DNA of 64,000 bases, taken from an uncultured Castellaniella sp. (GTDB lineage: Bacteria; Pseudomonadota; Gammaproteobacteria; Burkholderiales; Burkholderiaceae_B). A program made the translations under genes and the position numbers. Where the stretch lies: NCBI RefSeq assembly GCF_937988725.1, contig NZ_CALKHS010000009.1, positions 372,001-436,000 of the forward strand, given 5' to 3'. How positions within the stretch are numbered: position 1 is the first letter of the stretch; each line of letters starts with the position of its first letter. Below are positions 11,119 through 19,411 of the stretch, in pieces. The notes beneath the pieces are model-generated. The model searched no databases. It had not been told where the DNA came from and worked only from the letters and a program-made list of their open reading frames with translations.

Positions 11119-12171
11119 TCAGGCGGCAAACGCGGCCGCCGCCCGGCCGATCCGGTCGTTGACGCCCTGCCAGGCGGGCTCCTCGGGCGGGCGCTGCAGC
11201 ACGATGCGGTCATAACCGGCGGCATCGAGTTCGCGCAGCAGCGCATACAGGCGGCGGGCATAGTGAGCCGGATCGTCGCGCACGACCACCCAGTCCACGC
11301 CTTCGGGCGCGGGGCCGGGAGGCGTATCCAGGACCACCACGGCCAGCCGCCGGAGGGCCTGCCCCGCCGGCGCGCACGCCGCGGCGGGCGCCGGCCCCGC
11401 GCCGGCCGCCCAGGCGGACAGCGCGGCCGGGTCCGCCAGGGCCACGGGCGTATGCGGCGCGTAGTGCGCCTTGAGCGAGCCGGACACGCGGGGCGCCGCC
11501 GCATCGGGCAGCGCCGGCAAGTCGCCCAGGACCTCGGCCAATTGCAGCACATTGACCTGGCCGGGCCGCAGCAGGGTCGGGCCCACGCCCCGGTCCAGGC
11601 GCGACAGATCCAGGATGGTCGATTCGATGCCGACCTGGGATTCGCCGCCCTCCAGAATCATCAGGGCCTGCTCGTCCAGTTCGGGAAAGGCCTGGCGCAC
11701 GTGGACCGCCTGCGTCGGCGACACCTGGCCGAACTGATTGGCCGAGGGCGCCGCGACGCCGCCGCAGCCGTGGGGCTTGAGCGCGGCGAACACGTGCAGC
11801 AGGGTCTGCGCAACCGGATGAGCCGGGCAGCGCAGGCCGATGCTGTCCTGGCCGCCGCTGACCGCATCCGGAATCCGGTCGGCGCGCGGCAGGATCAGGG
11901 TCAGAGGCCCCGGCCAGAACGCCGCCATCAGCTGCCGGGCCTGCAGCGGCACGGCCGCCGCCCAATAGGACGGATCGGTGTCCGGCGCCAGGTGGACGAT
12001 GACGGGATGGTTGGCGGGGCGTTTCTTGGCCGCGTAGATGCGGGCCACGGCCTGCGGATTCTCGGCGTCGGCCCCCAGGCCGTAGACGGTTTCCGTGGGA
12101 AAGGCCACCAGACGCCCCTGGTCCAGCCGGCGGGCGGCTTCCAGGATGCGGGCCTGCATGGTGTCAGGCAT
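11119..12171 (-). CDS. tsaC: L-threonylcarbamoyladenylate synthase (TsaC/Sua5 type)
   Basis: Makes threonylcarbamoyl-AMP from Thr, bicarbonate and ATP for t6A37 tRNA modification. The ~350-residue length indicates the two-domain Sua5 form. The N-terminal YrdC domain shows FPTETVYGLGADA and AAKKRPANHPVIVH. The C-terminal Sua5 domain follows the linker after RPGQVNV. The ATG at 12171 overlaps the end of purK by 8 bp, so it is the last gene of the fba-pur cluster. A second ATG four codons in (12159) is possible. Confidence 0.93.
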   Translation of the reverse strand: MPDTMQARILEAARRLDQGRLVAFPTETVYGLGADAENPQAVARIYAAKKRPANHPVIVHLAPDTDPSYWAAAVPLQARQLMAAFWPGPLTLILPRADRIPDAVSGGQDSIGLRCPAHPVAQTLLHVFAALKPHGCGGVAAPSANQFGQVSPTQAVHVRQAFPELDEQALMILEGGESQVGIESTILDLSRLDRGVGPTLLRPGQVNVLQLAEVLGDLPALPDAAAPRVSGSLKAHYAPHTPVALADPAALSAWAAGAGPAPAAACAPAGQALRRLAVVVLDTPPGPAPEGVDWVVVRDDPAHYARRLYALLRELDAAGYDRIVLQRPPEEPAWQGVNDRIGRAAAAFAA

Positions 12172-13336
12172 GGGGCAGCCCCAGCACGCCGGCCACCTGG
12201 GCGATGCGGGCATGCAGCTCGGCCGCCGTGGCGCCCAGGATATTGATGTGGCCCATCTTGCGTCCCGGGCGGGCTTCGCTCTTGGCGTACAGGTGCAGGC
12301 GCACGCCGGGCACGGACAGCACCCCCGCCCAATCCGGTTCGCGCTGCCGTCCATCATGGTCGAACCACAGGTCCCCCAGCAGATTCAGCATGGCCGCGGG
12401 GCACAGGGTATCGGTCACGCCCAGGGGCAGGCCGGCCATGACGCGGGCCTGCTGCTCGAACTGGCTGACCAGACAGCCGTCCTGGGTGTAGTGGCCGCTG
12501 TTGTGGGGACGCGGCGCCATTTCGTTGGCGATGACCGAGCCGTCGCGCAGCACGAAGAATTCGACGCACAACACCCCGTGATAATCCAGGTGCTCCGCCA
12601 CCCGCAGGGCGTGCCGGCGCGCCTCGTCCGCCACGGCGGGCGCGATCGCGCCGTCCACCGCCGACACCGCCAGGATGCCGTCGCGATGGGCATTGCGCGA
12701 AGGCGGATAGGTGACCATGCGGCCATCCAGGCCGCGCGCGACCACCACGGAGATCTCATAGTCCAGCGGCTGCAGGGATTCCAGCACGCAGGCCACTTCC
12801 TTCAGGGATTCGAACGCCTGCCGGGCTTCTTCACGGGACGCCACCCGGACCTGGCCCTTGCCGTCATAGCCCAGGCGCGCGGTCTTGAGGATGCCCGGAA
12901 ACAAAGACGCGGGACAGGCGTCCAGATCGTCGGCCCGCAGCACGGCCGCATGCGCGGCCACCGGCACCCCGGAAGCCTGCAGATAGGCCTTCTCGGCCAC
13001 GCGATCCTGGGCGATGGCGACCGCGTCCCCCGAGGGCGTCGTCCGGCACAGCCGGGCCAGATGGCGCAGGCTGTCGGCCGGCACGTTCTCGAATTCGGTC
13101 GTCACTGCGGCGCACAGCCGGCCCAGCGTGTCGAGCCCCTGCGGATCGTCATAGGCGGCCCGGATGTGGCGGTCGGCCACCATCCCGGCCGGACTGGATT
13201 CGTCGGGGTCCAGGACCGCCACGCGATAGCCCAGCGCCTGGGCCGACTGGCAGAACATGCGGCCCAGCTGGCCGCCGCCCATCACCCCCAGCCAGGCCCC
13301 GGGCGCTACCGGCAGGCCGGCATCGACGCCGGCCAT
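12164..13336 (-). CDS. purK: N5-carboxyaminoimidazole ribonucleotide synthase
   Basis: ATP-grasp enzyme that carboxylates AIR to N5-CAIR in purine synthesis. The 390-residue protein begins with PGAWLGVMGGGQLGRMFCQSA, has ATP-grasp blocks KTARLGYDGKGQ and EFFVLRDGSVIANEMAPRPHNSGH, and ends with the small C-terminal domain. Its ATG overlaps the purE stop (TGATG), so the two proteins that hand on the labile N5-CAIR are translated together. The longer open frame running through purE in another register is not real. Confidence 0.97.
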   Translation of the reverse strand: MAGVDAGLPVAPGAWLGVMGGGQLGRMFCQSAQALGYRVAVLDPDESSPAGMVADRHIRAAYDDPQGLDTLGRLCAAVTTEFENVPADSLRHLARLCRTTPSGDAVAIAQDRVAEKAYLQASGVPVAAHAAVLRADDLDACPASLFPGILKTARLGYDGKGQVRVASREEARQAFESLKEVACVLESLQPLDYEISVVVARGLDGRMVTYPPSRNAHRDGILAVSAVDGAIAPAVADEARRHALRVAEHLDYHGVLCVEFFVLRDGSVIANEMAPRPHNSGHYTQDGCLVSQFEQQARVMAGLPLGVTDTLCPAAMLNLLGDLWFDHDGRQREPDWAGVLSVPGVRLHLYAKSEARPGRKMGHINILGATAAELHARIAQVAGVLGLPHA

Positions 13337-13839
13337 CAGCCCGCCTCCGGCGGCACGACCATGGCGCGGGCCGCCTGCGTCTGGCGCGCCCGGTAGGCTT
13401 GCAGCCGCTGCAGCAGATCGGCATCCGTCATGGCCAGATTGGCGACCACGTGCAAGGCGGCGTTGGCCGCCCCCGATTCGCCGATGGCGAAGGTGCCCAC
13501 GGGCACTCCCCGGGGCATCTGCACGATGGACAGCAGGGAATCTTCGCCGCGCAGATAGCGCGAGGGCACCGGCACCCCGAACACCGGCACCGGCGTCAGG
13601 GCGGCCATCATGCCGGGCAGGTGGGCGGCCCCGCCGGCCCCGGCCACGATGGCCCGCAGGCCCCGCGAGACGGCCTGGGCGCCGTATTCGACCATGTCCA
13701 GCGGCATGCGGTGCGCCGACACCACCCGGGTCTCGTGGGCGATGCCGAATTCGTCGAACACCGCGGCGGCATGGCGCATCACGTCCCAGTCGCTGGACGA
13801 GCCCATGATCAGCCCGACCACCGGGGAAGCAGCGGTCAT
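13336..13839 (-). CDS. purE: N5-carboxyaminoimidazole ribonucleotide mutase
   Basis: Class I PurE converting N5-CAIR to CAIR. The 167-residue protein has GLIMGSSSDWDVM, VVSAHRMP and AGAGGAAHLPGM, all active-site segments, and the normal octamer-forming length. Its ribosome site and start codon (GGGGGCGACATGA) are supplied by the end of a 71-bp tandem repeat that separates it from purC, which is unusual for this operon position. Confidence 0.97.
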   Translation of the reverse strand: MTAASPVVGLIMGSSSDWDVMRHAAAVFDEFGIAHETRVVSAHRMPLDMVEYGAQAVSRGLRAIVAGAGGAAHLPGMMAALTPVPVFGVPVPSRYLRGEDSLLSIVQMPRGVPVGTFAIGESGAANAALHVVANLAMTDADLLQRLQAYRARQTQAARAMVVPPEAG

Positions 13840-13990
13840 GTCGCCCCCTTGGCGCTACGCGCCGTCCCCCCGAGGGGGAATTCGTGCTTGGGACGGCCCG
13901 GCGCACTCATGTCGCCCCCTTGGCGCTACGCGCCGTCCCCCCGAGGGGGAATTCGTGCTTGGGACGGCCCGGCGCACTCATGTCGCCCCC
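13836..13990 (-). repeat. 71-bp tandem repeat with REP-like palindromes between purC and purE
   Basis: Two full copies of a 71-bp unit (about 13839-13909 and 13910-13980) lie head to tail, with 13 bp of a third copy overlapping the end of purC. Each unit contains two palindromes: GGCGCTACGCGCC and a C-run/G-run pair around CCCCCGAGGGGG. On the minus strand each unit ends with GGGGGCGACATGA, the same sequence that ends purC and begins purE. Similar G/C palindromes with GCGC-TAC-GCGC cores are common between genes in Bordetella-type genomes, from memory. The unit therefore looks like a duplicated intergenic element. Confidence 0.9.
13908..13982 (-). other. Micro-ORF created by the tandem repeat
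   Basis: Within the repeat, each ATG reads MSAPGRPKHEF... to ...RSAKGAT and stops 24 codons later at the TGA that overlaps the next ATG. The chain thus runs purC TGA, micro-ORF, purE. The first such ORF starts just at the purC stop (ATGA at 13979-13982) and its stop overlaps the second ATG near 13908-13911. The next repeats the pattern into the purE start. Spacing of 71 bp puts every stop and start in the -1 overlap register. Whether the peptides are made is unknown. Confidence 0.45.
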
Positions 13991-14865
13991 CGGGTCAAGC
14001 GGTCCTGGGCTTCGCGGTATTTGGCCGCCGTGCGTTCCAGCACGTCGGCCGGCAGGCGCGGCGCCGGGGCGGTCTTGTCCCAGTCCTGGGTTTCCAGCCA
14101 GTCGCGCACGAACTGCTTGTCGAAGGACGGCGGGCTGATGCCCACGGCATAGCCGTCGGCGGGCCAGAAGCGCGAGGAATCCGGCGTCAGGACTTCGTCC
14201 ATCAGGTGCAGGGTGCCGCGGGCGTCCAGGCCGAATTCGAACTTCGTGTCGGCGATCAGGATGCCCTGGCGGCGGGCGTATTCGGCGGCTTCGATGTACA
14301 GCGCCAGCGTCATGCGGCGGATTTCCGCCGCCAGCTCGGCGCCGACCTGGGCCACCACGTAATTGAAATCGACGTTTTCGTCGTGATGGCCGAATTCGGC
14401 CTTGGCTGCCGGGGTGAAGATGGGTTCGGCCAGCTTTTCAGCCTGGCGCAGGCCGGGCGGCAGGGCCACGCCGCACACCGCGCCGCTGGCCTGGTAGTCC
14501 TTCCAGCCCGAGCCGATCAGGTAGCCGCGCGCCACGGCTTCCACCAGGATGGGTTCCAGGCGCTTGACCACCATGGCCCGCCCCGCCACCTGGTCCCGCT
14601 CTTCGGGCGCCACCACGTCCTCGGGCGCGATGCCCGTGGCGTGCGTGGGGATCAGGTGGCCCAGGCGCCGCAGCCAGAATTCCGTCAGGGCAGTCAGGAC
14701 CTTGCCCTTGCCCGGAATCGGATCGTCCAGGATCACGTCGAAGGCCGAGATCCGGTCCGTGGCGATGATGAGCAGTTTGTCTTCGCCCACGGCATACATG
14801 TCGCGGACCTTGCCGCGCCCCAGGAGGGGCAGCGACTGGATGGAGGATTGGAGCAAGGCCTTCAT
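13978..14865 (-). CDS. purC: Phosphoribosylaminoimidazole-succinocarboxamide synthase
   Basis: Joins CAIR and aspartate with ATP to form SAICAR. The 295-residue length fits the longer bacterial/yeast-like form. Motifs include LLGRGKVRDMYAVG at the N-terminus, EFWLRRLGHLIPTH, MVVKRLEPILVEAVARGYL, and DTKFEFGLD and DEVLTPDSSRFW. The last residues, RGAT, are encoded by the partial third copy of the 71-bp repeat, so the repeat has grown from, or into, the purC 3' end. The gene follows fba by 6 bp. Confidence 0.97.
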   Translation of the reverse strand: MKALLQSSIQSLPLLGRGKVRDMYAVGEDKLLIIATDRISAFDVILDDPIPGKGKVLTALTEFWLRRLGHLIPTHATGIAPEDVVAPEERDQVAGRAMVVKRLEPILVEAVARGYLIGSGWKDYQASGAVCGVALPPGLRQAEKLAEPIFTPAAKAEFGHHDENVDFNYVVAQVGAELAAEIRRMTLALYIEAAEYARRQGILIADTKFEFGLDARGTLHLMDEVLTPDSSRFWPADGYAVGISPPSFDKQFVRDWLETQDWDKTAPAPRLPADVLERTAAKYREAQDRLTRGAT

Positions 14866-14871
14866 CGGGAT

Positions 14872-15936
14872 TTATTTCACCAATTGCTTGAGTTCGCCGG
14901 CCGCATAGCGGGCCGCCATGTCCGACAGGGGGATCGCCTTGATCTTGGAAGCGTTGCCCGCCGTGCCGAACTGCTCGTAGCGTGCCAGGCAGACCTTCTT
15001 GGCGGCTTCGCGGGCGGGCTTGAGGTATTCGCGCGGATCGAACTTGGCGGGATTTTCCGCCATGAAGCGGCGGATGGCGCCGGTCATGGCCAGGCGGATG
15101 TCGGTGTCGATGTTGACCTTCCGGACGCCGAACTTGATGGCTTCCTGCAGCTCTTCCACCGGCACGCCATAGGTTTCCTTCATGTCGCCGCCGAACTGGC
15201 GGATTTCCGCCAGCAGTTCCTGGGGCACGCTGGAGCTGCCATGCATCACCAGGTGGGTGTTGGGCAGGCGCGCGTGGATTTCCTTGATCCGCTGAACCGA
15301 CAGGATGTCGCCGGTGGGCTTGCGCGTGAACTTGTAGGCGCCGTGGCTGGTGCCCACGGCGATGGCCAGGGCGTCGAGCTGGGTCTGCTGGACGAAATCG
15401 GCCGCCTGTTCGGGGTCGGTCAGCAGCTGTTCGCGGGTCATGGTGCCTTCCGCGCCGTGGCCGTCTTCCTTGTCGCCCTTCATGGTTTCCAGCGAGCCCA
15501 GGCAGCCCAGTTCGCCTTCCACCGTGATGCCCAGCTTGTGCGCCATCCCGACGACCTGCCGGGTGACGTCCAGGTTGTATTCGTAGGACGAGATCGTCTT
15601 GCCGTCGGACATCAGCGAGCCGTCCATCATGACGCTGGAAAAGCCCAGGTTGATGGCGCCCTGGCAGACGTCGGGCGACTGGCCGTGGTCCTGGTGCATG
15701 ACGACGGGAATGTGCGGATAGGAATCGACGGCCGCCTGAATCAGGAGCTTCAGGAAGCCTTCGCCGGCGTATTTGCGGGCGCCGGCCGAGGCCTGCATGA
15801 TCACCGGGCTGTCCGTCTGGGCGGCGGCTTCCATGATGGCCTGGACCTGTTCCAGGTTGTTGACGTTGAAGGCGGGAATCCCGTAGCCGTGTTCGGCTGC
15901 GTGATCGAGGAGCTGACGCATGGAAACCAGGGCCAT
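14872..15936 (-). CDS. fbaA: Class II fructose-1,6-bisphosphate aldolase
   Basis: Zinc-dependent aldolase of glycolysis, gluconeogenesis and the Calvin cycle. The 354-residue protein has the zinc histidines in VVMHQDHGQS, TSHGAYKF and HLVMHGSSS, plus the glycine/serine phosphate-binding loops and VRKVNIDTDIRLA. It belongs to the longer subgroup found in betaproteobacteria. A GGAGG site precedes the ATG at 15936. It is the first gene visible of the fba-purC-purE-purK-tsaC operon, a gene order familiar from Bordetella. Confidence 0.97.
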   Translation of the reverse strand: MALVSMRQLLDHAAEHGYGIPAFNVNNLEQVQAIMEAAAQTDSPVIMQASAGARKYAGEGFLKLLIQAAVDSYPHIPVVMHQDHGQSPDVCQGAINLGFSSVMMDGSLMSDGKTISSYEYNLDVTRQVVGMAHKLGITVEGELGCLGSLETMKGDKEDGHGAEGTMTREQLLTDPEQAADFVQQTQLDALAIAVGTSHGAYKFTRKPTGDILSVQRIKEIHARLPNTHLVMHGSSSVPQELLAEIRQFGGDMKETYGVPVEELQEAIKFGVRKVNIDTDIRLAMTGAIRRFMAENPAKFDPREYLKPAREAAKKVCLARYEQFGTAGNASKIKAIPLSDMAARYAAGELKQLVK

Positions 15937-16061
15937 GTCTGGACCTCCGAAGGGATGAGATAGTGGAAAAAAGAGAATTGCCCAGATTTTAAGGCGGAAT
16001 GGGAATTGATGCTGATTGCCCGCATCACCGCTTGTAAGCGATTCCGACTCGTCAGGCGCGA

Positions 16062-16081
16062 CGCCGTCCCCAGGGACGGCG
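16062..16081. terminator. GC-rich hairpin between fbaA and mog
   Basis: CGCCGTCCC and GGGACGGCG form a 9-bp perfect stem with a 2-base gap, just downstream of the mog stop. No run of T follows on either side, so it may be a factor-dependent stop or simply a processed end. Confidence 0.3.
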
Positions 16082-16093
16082 CCGTGCCCGGGC

Positions 16094-16723
16094 TCATGCC
16101 GGGGAGCGGCGCGCCGACTTGGGCCGGAAGGCCTTGACCACGGCCTCGCGCGTCTCGACGTACGGGCCGCCGATCAGGTCCAGGCAGTACGGCACGGCGG
16201 CGAACACGCCCGGCACCCGCACGCTCCCGTCCGCGTCCCGCAGGCCTTCCAGGGTTTCCTGGATGGCTTTGGGCTGACCCGGCAGGTTGATGATCAGCGC
16301 GGCGTGATCGGGCAGTTCCCGGATGACCGCCACCTGGCGCGACAGGATGGCGGTCGGCACGAAGGCCAGGCTGACCTGGCGCATCTGTTCGCCGAAGCCG
16401 GGCATCTCGCGCGTGGCCACGTCCAGCGTGGCCTCGGGCGTCACGTCCCGGCGGGCGGGGCCCGTGCCGCCGGTCGTCAGGACCAGGTCGCAGCGGGCTT
16501 CGTCCACCAGCTCCCGCAAGGCGGCGGCGATGCCTTCGCGCTCGTCGGGAATCAGGCGGGTCACGACCTGGGGCGGCCGGGTCAAAGCCGACGCCAGCCA
16601 GTCGCTCAGGGCGGGAATGCCCTGATCCTGATAGACGCCGGACGAAGCCCGGTCGGACACCGACACCAGGCCGACGATCAGTTCGTCGGGATGGCTGCGG
16701 CGCAGGGGAAAGGAATCGCTCAT
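16094..16723 (-). CDS. mog: Molybdopterin adenylyltransferase
   Basis: Adenylates molybdopterin before molybdate insertion. The 209-residue protein has the MoaB/Mog nucleotide motif LVLTTGGTGPARRDVTPEA and the later LIINLPGQPKAIQE. Nearby modE and modABC support a role in molybdenum cofactor synthesis. MoaB-type proteins look alike, but the length and the C-terminal extension favour Mog. Its start is only 18 bp from a divergent epimerase-like gene. Confidence 0.9.
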   Translation of the reverse strand: MSDSFPLRRSHPDELIVGLVSVSDRASSGVYQDQGIPALSDWLASALTRPPQVVTRLIPDEREGIAAALRELVDEARCDLVLTTGGTGPARRDVTPEATLDVATREMPGFGEQMRQVSLAFVPTAILSRQVAVIRELPDHAALIINLPGQPKAIQETLEGLRDADGSVRVPGVFAAVPYCLDLIGGPYVETREAVVKAFRPKSARRSPA

Positions 16724-16741
16724 GGGATAGACTGTGCTGAC

Positions 16742-17668
16742 ATGGAAACGGACATTCTATTAGGTACGGGCCCGGCCGAGGCGAACACCCTGCTGCTCGT
16801 CGGCGGCGACCTGTGCGCGCGCACGGCTCAGGCGCTGGCCCCGGAACGCTGGGCCTGCATCGGCCTGCGGCGGCGGACCATGGCCGCCGGGCCCGGCGCC
16901 CGCGTCCGCTGGCTGCGGGCCGACCTGGGCGATCCCGGCAGCGTGGCCGAGGCGCTGGCCGCCGTTTCGGACATCGCGCCCCCGCCCATCACCCATCTCC
17001 TGTACGCCCCCGCGCCCGATGCCCGCACGCCCGAGGCCTACGCCCGCGCCTACCCGCAAGGCCTGCGGGCGCTGCTGGACGCGCTGCCCCGCCCCGACGC
17101 GGTGCGGCGCTGCGTGCTGGTCGATTCGTCCGCCATCTGGGGGCCGGTCGAGGACGACCGCCTGGTGGACGAGGACACGCCGCCCGCCCCGGCGGACTTT
17201 CGCGGCGCGGCGATGCTGGACGCCGAGGCCCTGCTGCATGCCCGGCTGCCCGGACGCGGCGTCGCCCTGCGCCTGTCGGGCCTGTACGGCCCCGGCCGGC
17301 TGCGCCTGGCGGACGGCCTGCGCGCCGGGCGGATCGCCGCGCCGGACGGCCCGGGCCACTGGGCCAACCGGATCCACGTGGATGACGCGGCGCGGGCCTG
17401 CGCCCATCTGCTGGCCCTGGCCGCTCCCCTGCCCTGCTACATCGGCACCGACGACCGTCCCACGCCCACGGCGGCGCTGTACGAAGCGCTGGCGCGGATG
17501 GCGGGCGGCCCGGCACCCGCCCGGGAAGCCCGCCCTCCCGACGGCAAGCGCCTGTCCAACGCACGGCTGCGGGCCAGCGGCTGGACGCCCGCCTGGCCCG
17601 ACGCGCTCGAAGGCTACGCGGCCTGCCTGGGCGGATCATCCGCGCGCCGCGTACACTGCCTCCCATGA
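16742..17668 (+). CDS. NAD-dependent epimerase/dehydratase-like (SDR) protein
   Basis: A 308-residue extended-SDR-like protein. The N-terminal strand LLLVGGDLC is a poor match to the GxxGxxG dinucleotide loop. A Rossmann-fold pattern is clear in CVLVDSSAIWGPVED, RLSGLYGPGRL and HWANRIHVDDAARA, the last being typical of YeeZ/GDP-mannose-type epimerase relatives. The usual YxxxK pair is not obvious. Its ATGA overlaps modE, so the two are coupled. Function unknown. Confidence 0.78.
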   Translation: METDILLGTGPAEANTLLLVGGDLCARTAQALAPERWACIGLRRRTMAAGPGARVRWLRADLGDPGSVAEALAAVSDIAPPPITHLLYAPAPDARTPEAYARAYPQGLRALLDALPRPDAVRRCVLVDSSAIWGPVEDDRLVDEDTPPAPADFRGAAMLDAEALLHARLPGRGVALRLSGLYGPGRLRLADGLRAGRIAAPDGPGHWANRIHVDDAARACAHLLALAAPLPCYIGTDDRPTPTAALYEALARMAGGPAPAREARPPDGKRLSNARLRASGWTPAWPDALEGYAACLGGSSARRVHCLP

Positions 17669-18558
17669 GCAACATCCCTCCCAACACACCGCCCGCAAGC
17701 GCCCCGGATCCGTCAGGCGCAGCGCAGTCCGCCGGGGCCGCCCCGGGCCCGGACTCGCCGCTCGAGCTGAGCACCACGCTGAGCCTGCGCAGCGGCAGCC
17801 AGAGCTGGGGCACTGAACGGCGCATGGCGCTGCTGGCCGCCATCGGCACTGAAGGGTCCATCAGCGCGGCGGCGCGCAAGGTCGGACTGAGCTACAAGGC
17901 GGCCTGGGACGCCGTGGACATGATGAACGGCCTGGCCGGGGGCCTGCTGGTCGAGCGCGTCACCGGCGGCAAGCGCGGCGGCGGCGCGCACCTGACCGAC
18001 CGGGCCCGCGAACTCGTCGCCTGGTACCAGGCGGCCCAGGCGGAACACCAGCGCTTCATGGAAGCCCTGGCGCGCTTCGGCCCCGACGGCACCCGGCATC
18101 TGGACCTGCTGCACAGCATGGCGCTGCAGACCTCGGCCCGCAACCGCTACGAAGGCGTCATCGGCGCCATCGACTCCGGCCGCATCAACGACCGCATCCG
18201 GCTGGATCTGGACGAAGGCATTTCCCTGACGGCCACCCTGACCCACGCCAGCACCGAACGGCTGGGCCTGGCCGAAGGCCGGCGCGCGCTGGCCTTCCTG
18301 AAAGCCCAGGCGGTCCGCGTCCTGCCGCGGGAAGCCGCCGATCCAGGCGCCGCCCACGAGGGGCTGAATCGCTGGGCCGGCCGCATCAGCCACCGCGCGG
18401 ACGACGGCGCCCTGGCGGAACTCAGCCTGGACATCGGCCCCAGGGTGCGCATCACGGGCCTGGCCGCCCCGGGCGCGCAGGGCGGCAGCCTTGCCCCCGG
18501 CGATCCAGCCATGGCGTGCTTTCAGGCGGCCGACGTGCTGATCGGCACGGTCGACTGA
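17665..18558 (+). CDS. modE: Molybdate-responsive transcriptional regulator ModE
   Basis: The 297-residue protein has an N-terminal winged helix (about residues 45-140: GSISAAARKVGLSYKAAWDAV, then GGKRGGGAHLT) and two C-terminal TOBE/Mop molybdate-binding segments (from about residue 160 and residue 225). Such proteins bind DNA with molybdate and repress modABC. The divergence in position from modA (about 2.4 kb) is common. A proline- and alanine-rich leader of about 35 residues precedes the DNA-binding domain. Confidence 0.9.
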   Translation: MSNIPPNTPPASAPDPSGAAQSAGAAPGPDSPLELSTTLSLRSGSQSWGTERRMALLAAIGTEGSISAAARKVGLSYKAAWDAVDMMNGLAGGLLVERVTGGKRGGGAHLTDRARELVAWYQAAQAEHQRFMEALARFGPDGTRHLDLLHSMALQTSARNRYEGVIGAIDSGRINDRIRLDLDEGISLTATLTHASTERLGLAEGRRALAFLKAQAVRVLPREAADPGAAHEGLNRWAGRISHRADDGALAELSLDIGPRVRITGLAAPGAQGGSLAPGDPAMACFQAADVLIGTVD

Positions 18559-18664
18559 ACGGCGCCGTCACTTCGCACACGCACGGCAGTCTCGCCTGGA
18601 CGCGGCCGGATACAGGCCCCATCCACCGTCAGCCTGCGCACTCTGACAGCCTCCGTCCAGCGCC

Positions 18665-19411
18665 TCAGACCCGAGAAACCCGCTCGGCGCCGCCCCGGAT
18701 TTCCCCATGGGCGATATGGAAGACCTCGTCGGCCAGGGCCTGGACGTCGGCCAGATCATGCGTAATCAAGACCGTCGGGATGTCGATGTCGCGCTGCAAC
18801 TGCGCCAGTTCCACGCGCATCTGCGCGCGCAGACCCGCATCCAGGGCCGACAGGGGCTCGTCCAGCAACAGCAGCCCGGGGTCGGTGGACAGCGCCCGCG
18901 CCAGGGCCACGCGCTGGCGCTGCCCGCCGGACAGTCCGGCCGGATAGCGATCCAGCAAACCGTCCAGATGGAAGGCCCTTACCCAGCGCCCGGCCGCCTG
19001 CGGCAAATCGCGGCGGCGCAACCATCCGCCAGATCCCGCATCGCCGCCGGCGCGCCGAACCGGCAGCCCCCAGCCATGCCAGTTCAGCCAGCCGCGCGAC
19101 AGGCCGAAGCCGATGTTCTGGCGCACGGTCAGGTGCGGAAACAGCGCGTAGTCCTGGAACAGATAGGCCAGGCGCCGGGCCCGGGGCGGCACGTCGATGC
19201 CGGCCACGTGATCGAACAGCACGCGCCCGTCGACCACGATGCGCCCCGCGTCCGGGCGCAGCAGGCCGGCGATCGCCTGCATGGTCAGGCTCTTGCCCGC
19301 CCCCGACGGCCCGAACAGGGCCACCCGGCGCCCATCGGTCCGCCACGCTGGCCTCAGCAGAAAGCCGTCCGGCCCGCCGACGCGGCAGCGGATGTCCACG
19401 ATCAGGCTCAT
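18665..19411 (-). CDS. modC: Molybdate ABC transporter ATP-binding protein, short form
   Basis: Energises molybdate import. The 248-residue protein has Walker A GPSGAGKS (residues 34-41), Q-loop YLFQDYALFPHLTV, signature LSGGQRQ, Walker B LLLLDEP and the switch histidine in ITHD. It is about 100 residues shorter than E. coli ModC and lacks the C-terminal TOBE/Mop domain. It also has an unusual 25-30-residue tryptophan- and glycine-rich insertion before RWVRAFHLDG. Start overlaps modB (ATGA at 19408-19411). Confidence 0.88.
   Translation of the reverse strand: MSLIVDIRCRVGGPDGFLLRPAWRTDGRRVALFGPSGAGKSLTMQAIAGLLRPDAGRIVVDGRVLFDHVAGIDVPPRARRLAYLFQDYALFPHLTVRQNIGFGLSRGWLNWHGWGLPVRRAGGDAGSGGWLRRRDLPQAAGRWVRAFHLDGLLDRYPAGLSGGQRQRVALARALSTDPGLLLLDEPLSALDAGLRAQMRVELAQLQRDIDIPTVLITHDLADVQALADEVFHIAHGEIRGGAERVSRV

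Noticed and set aside
13399..15963. 854-codon plus-strand open frame across purE-purC-fba
   Set aside because: It lies antisense to three well-identified genes and is rich in His/Gly/Arg/Val typical of reverse-frame reads.
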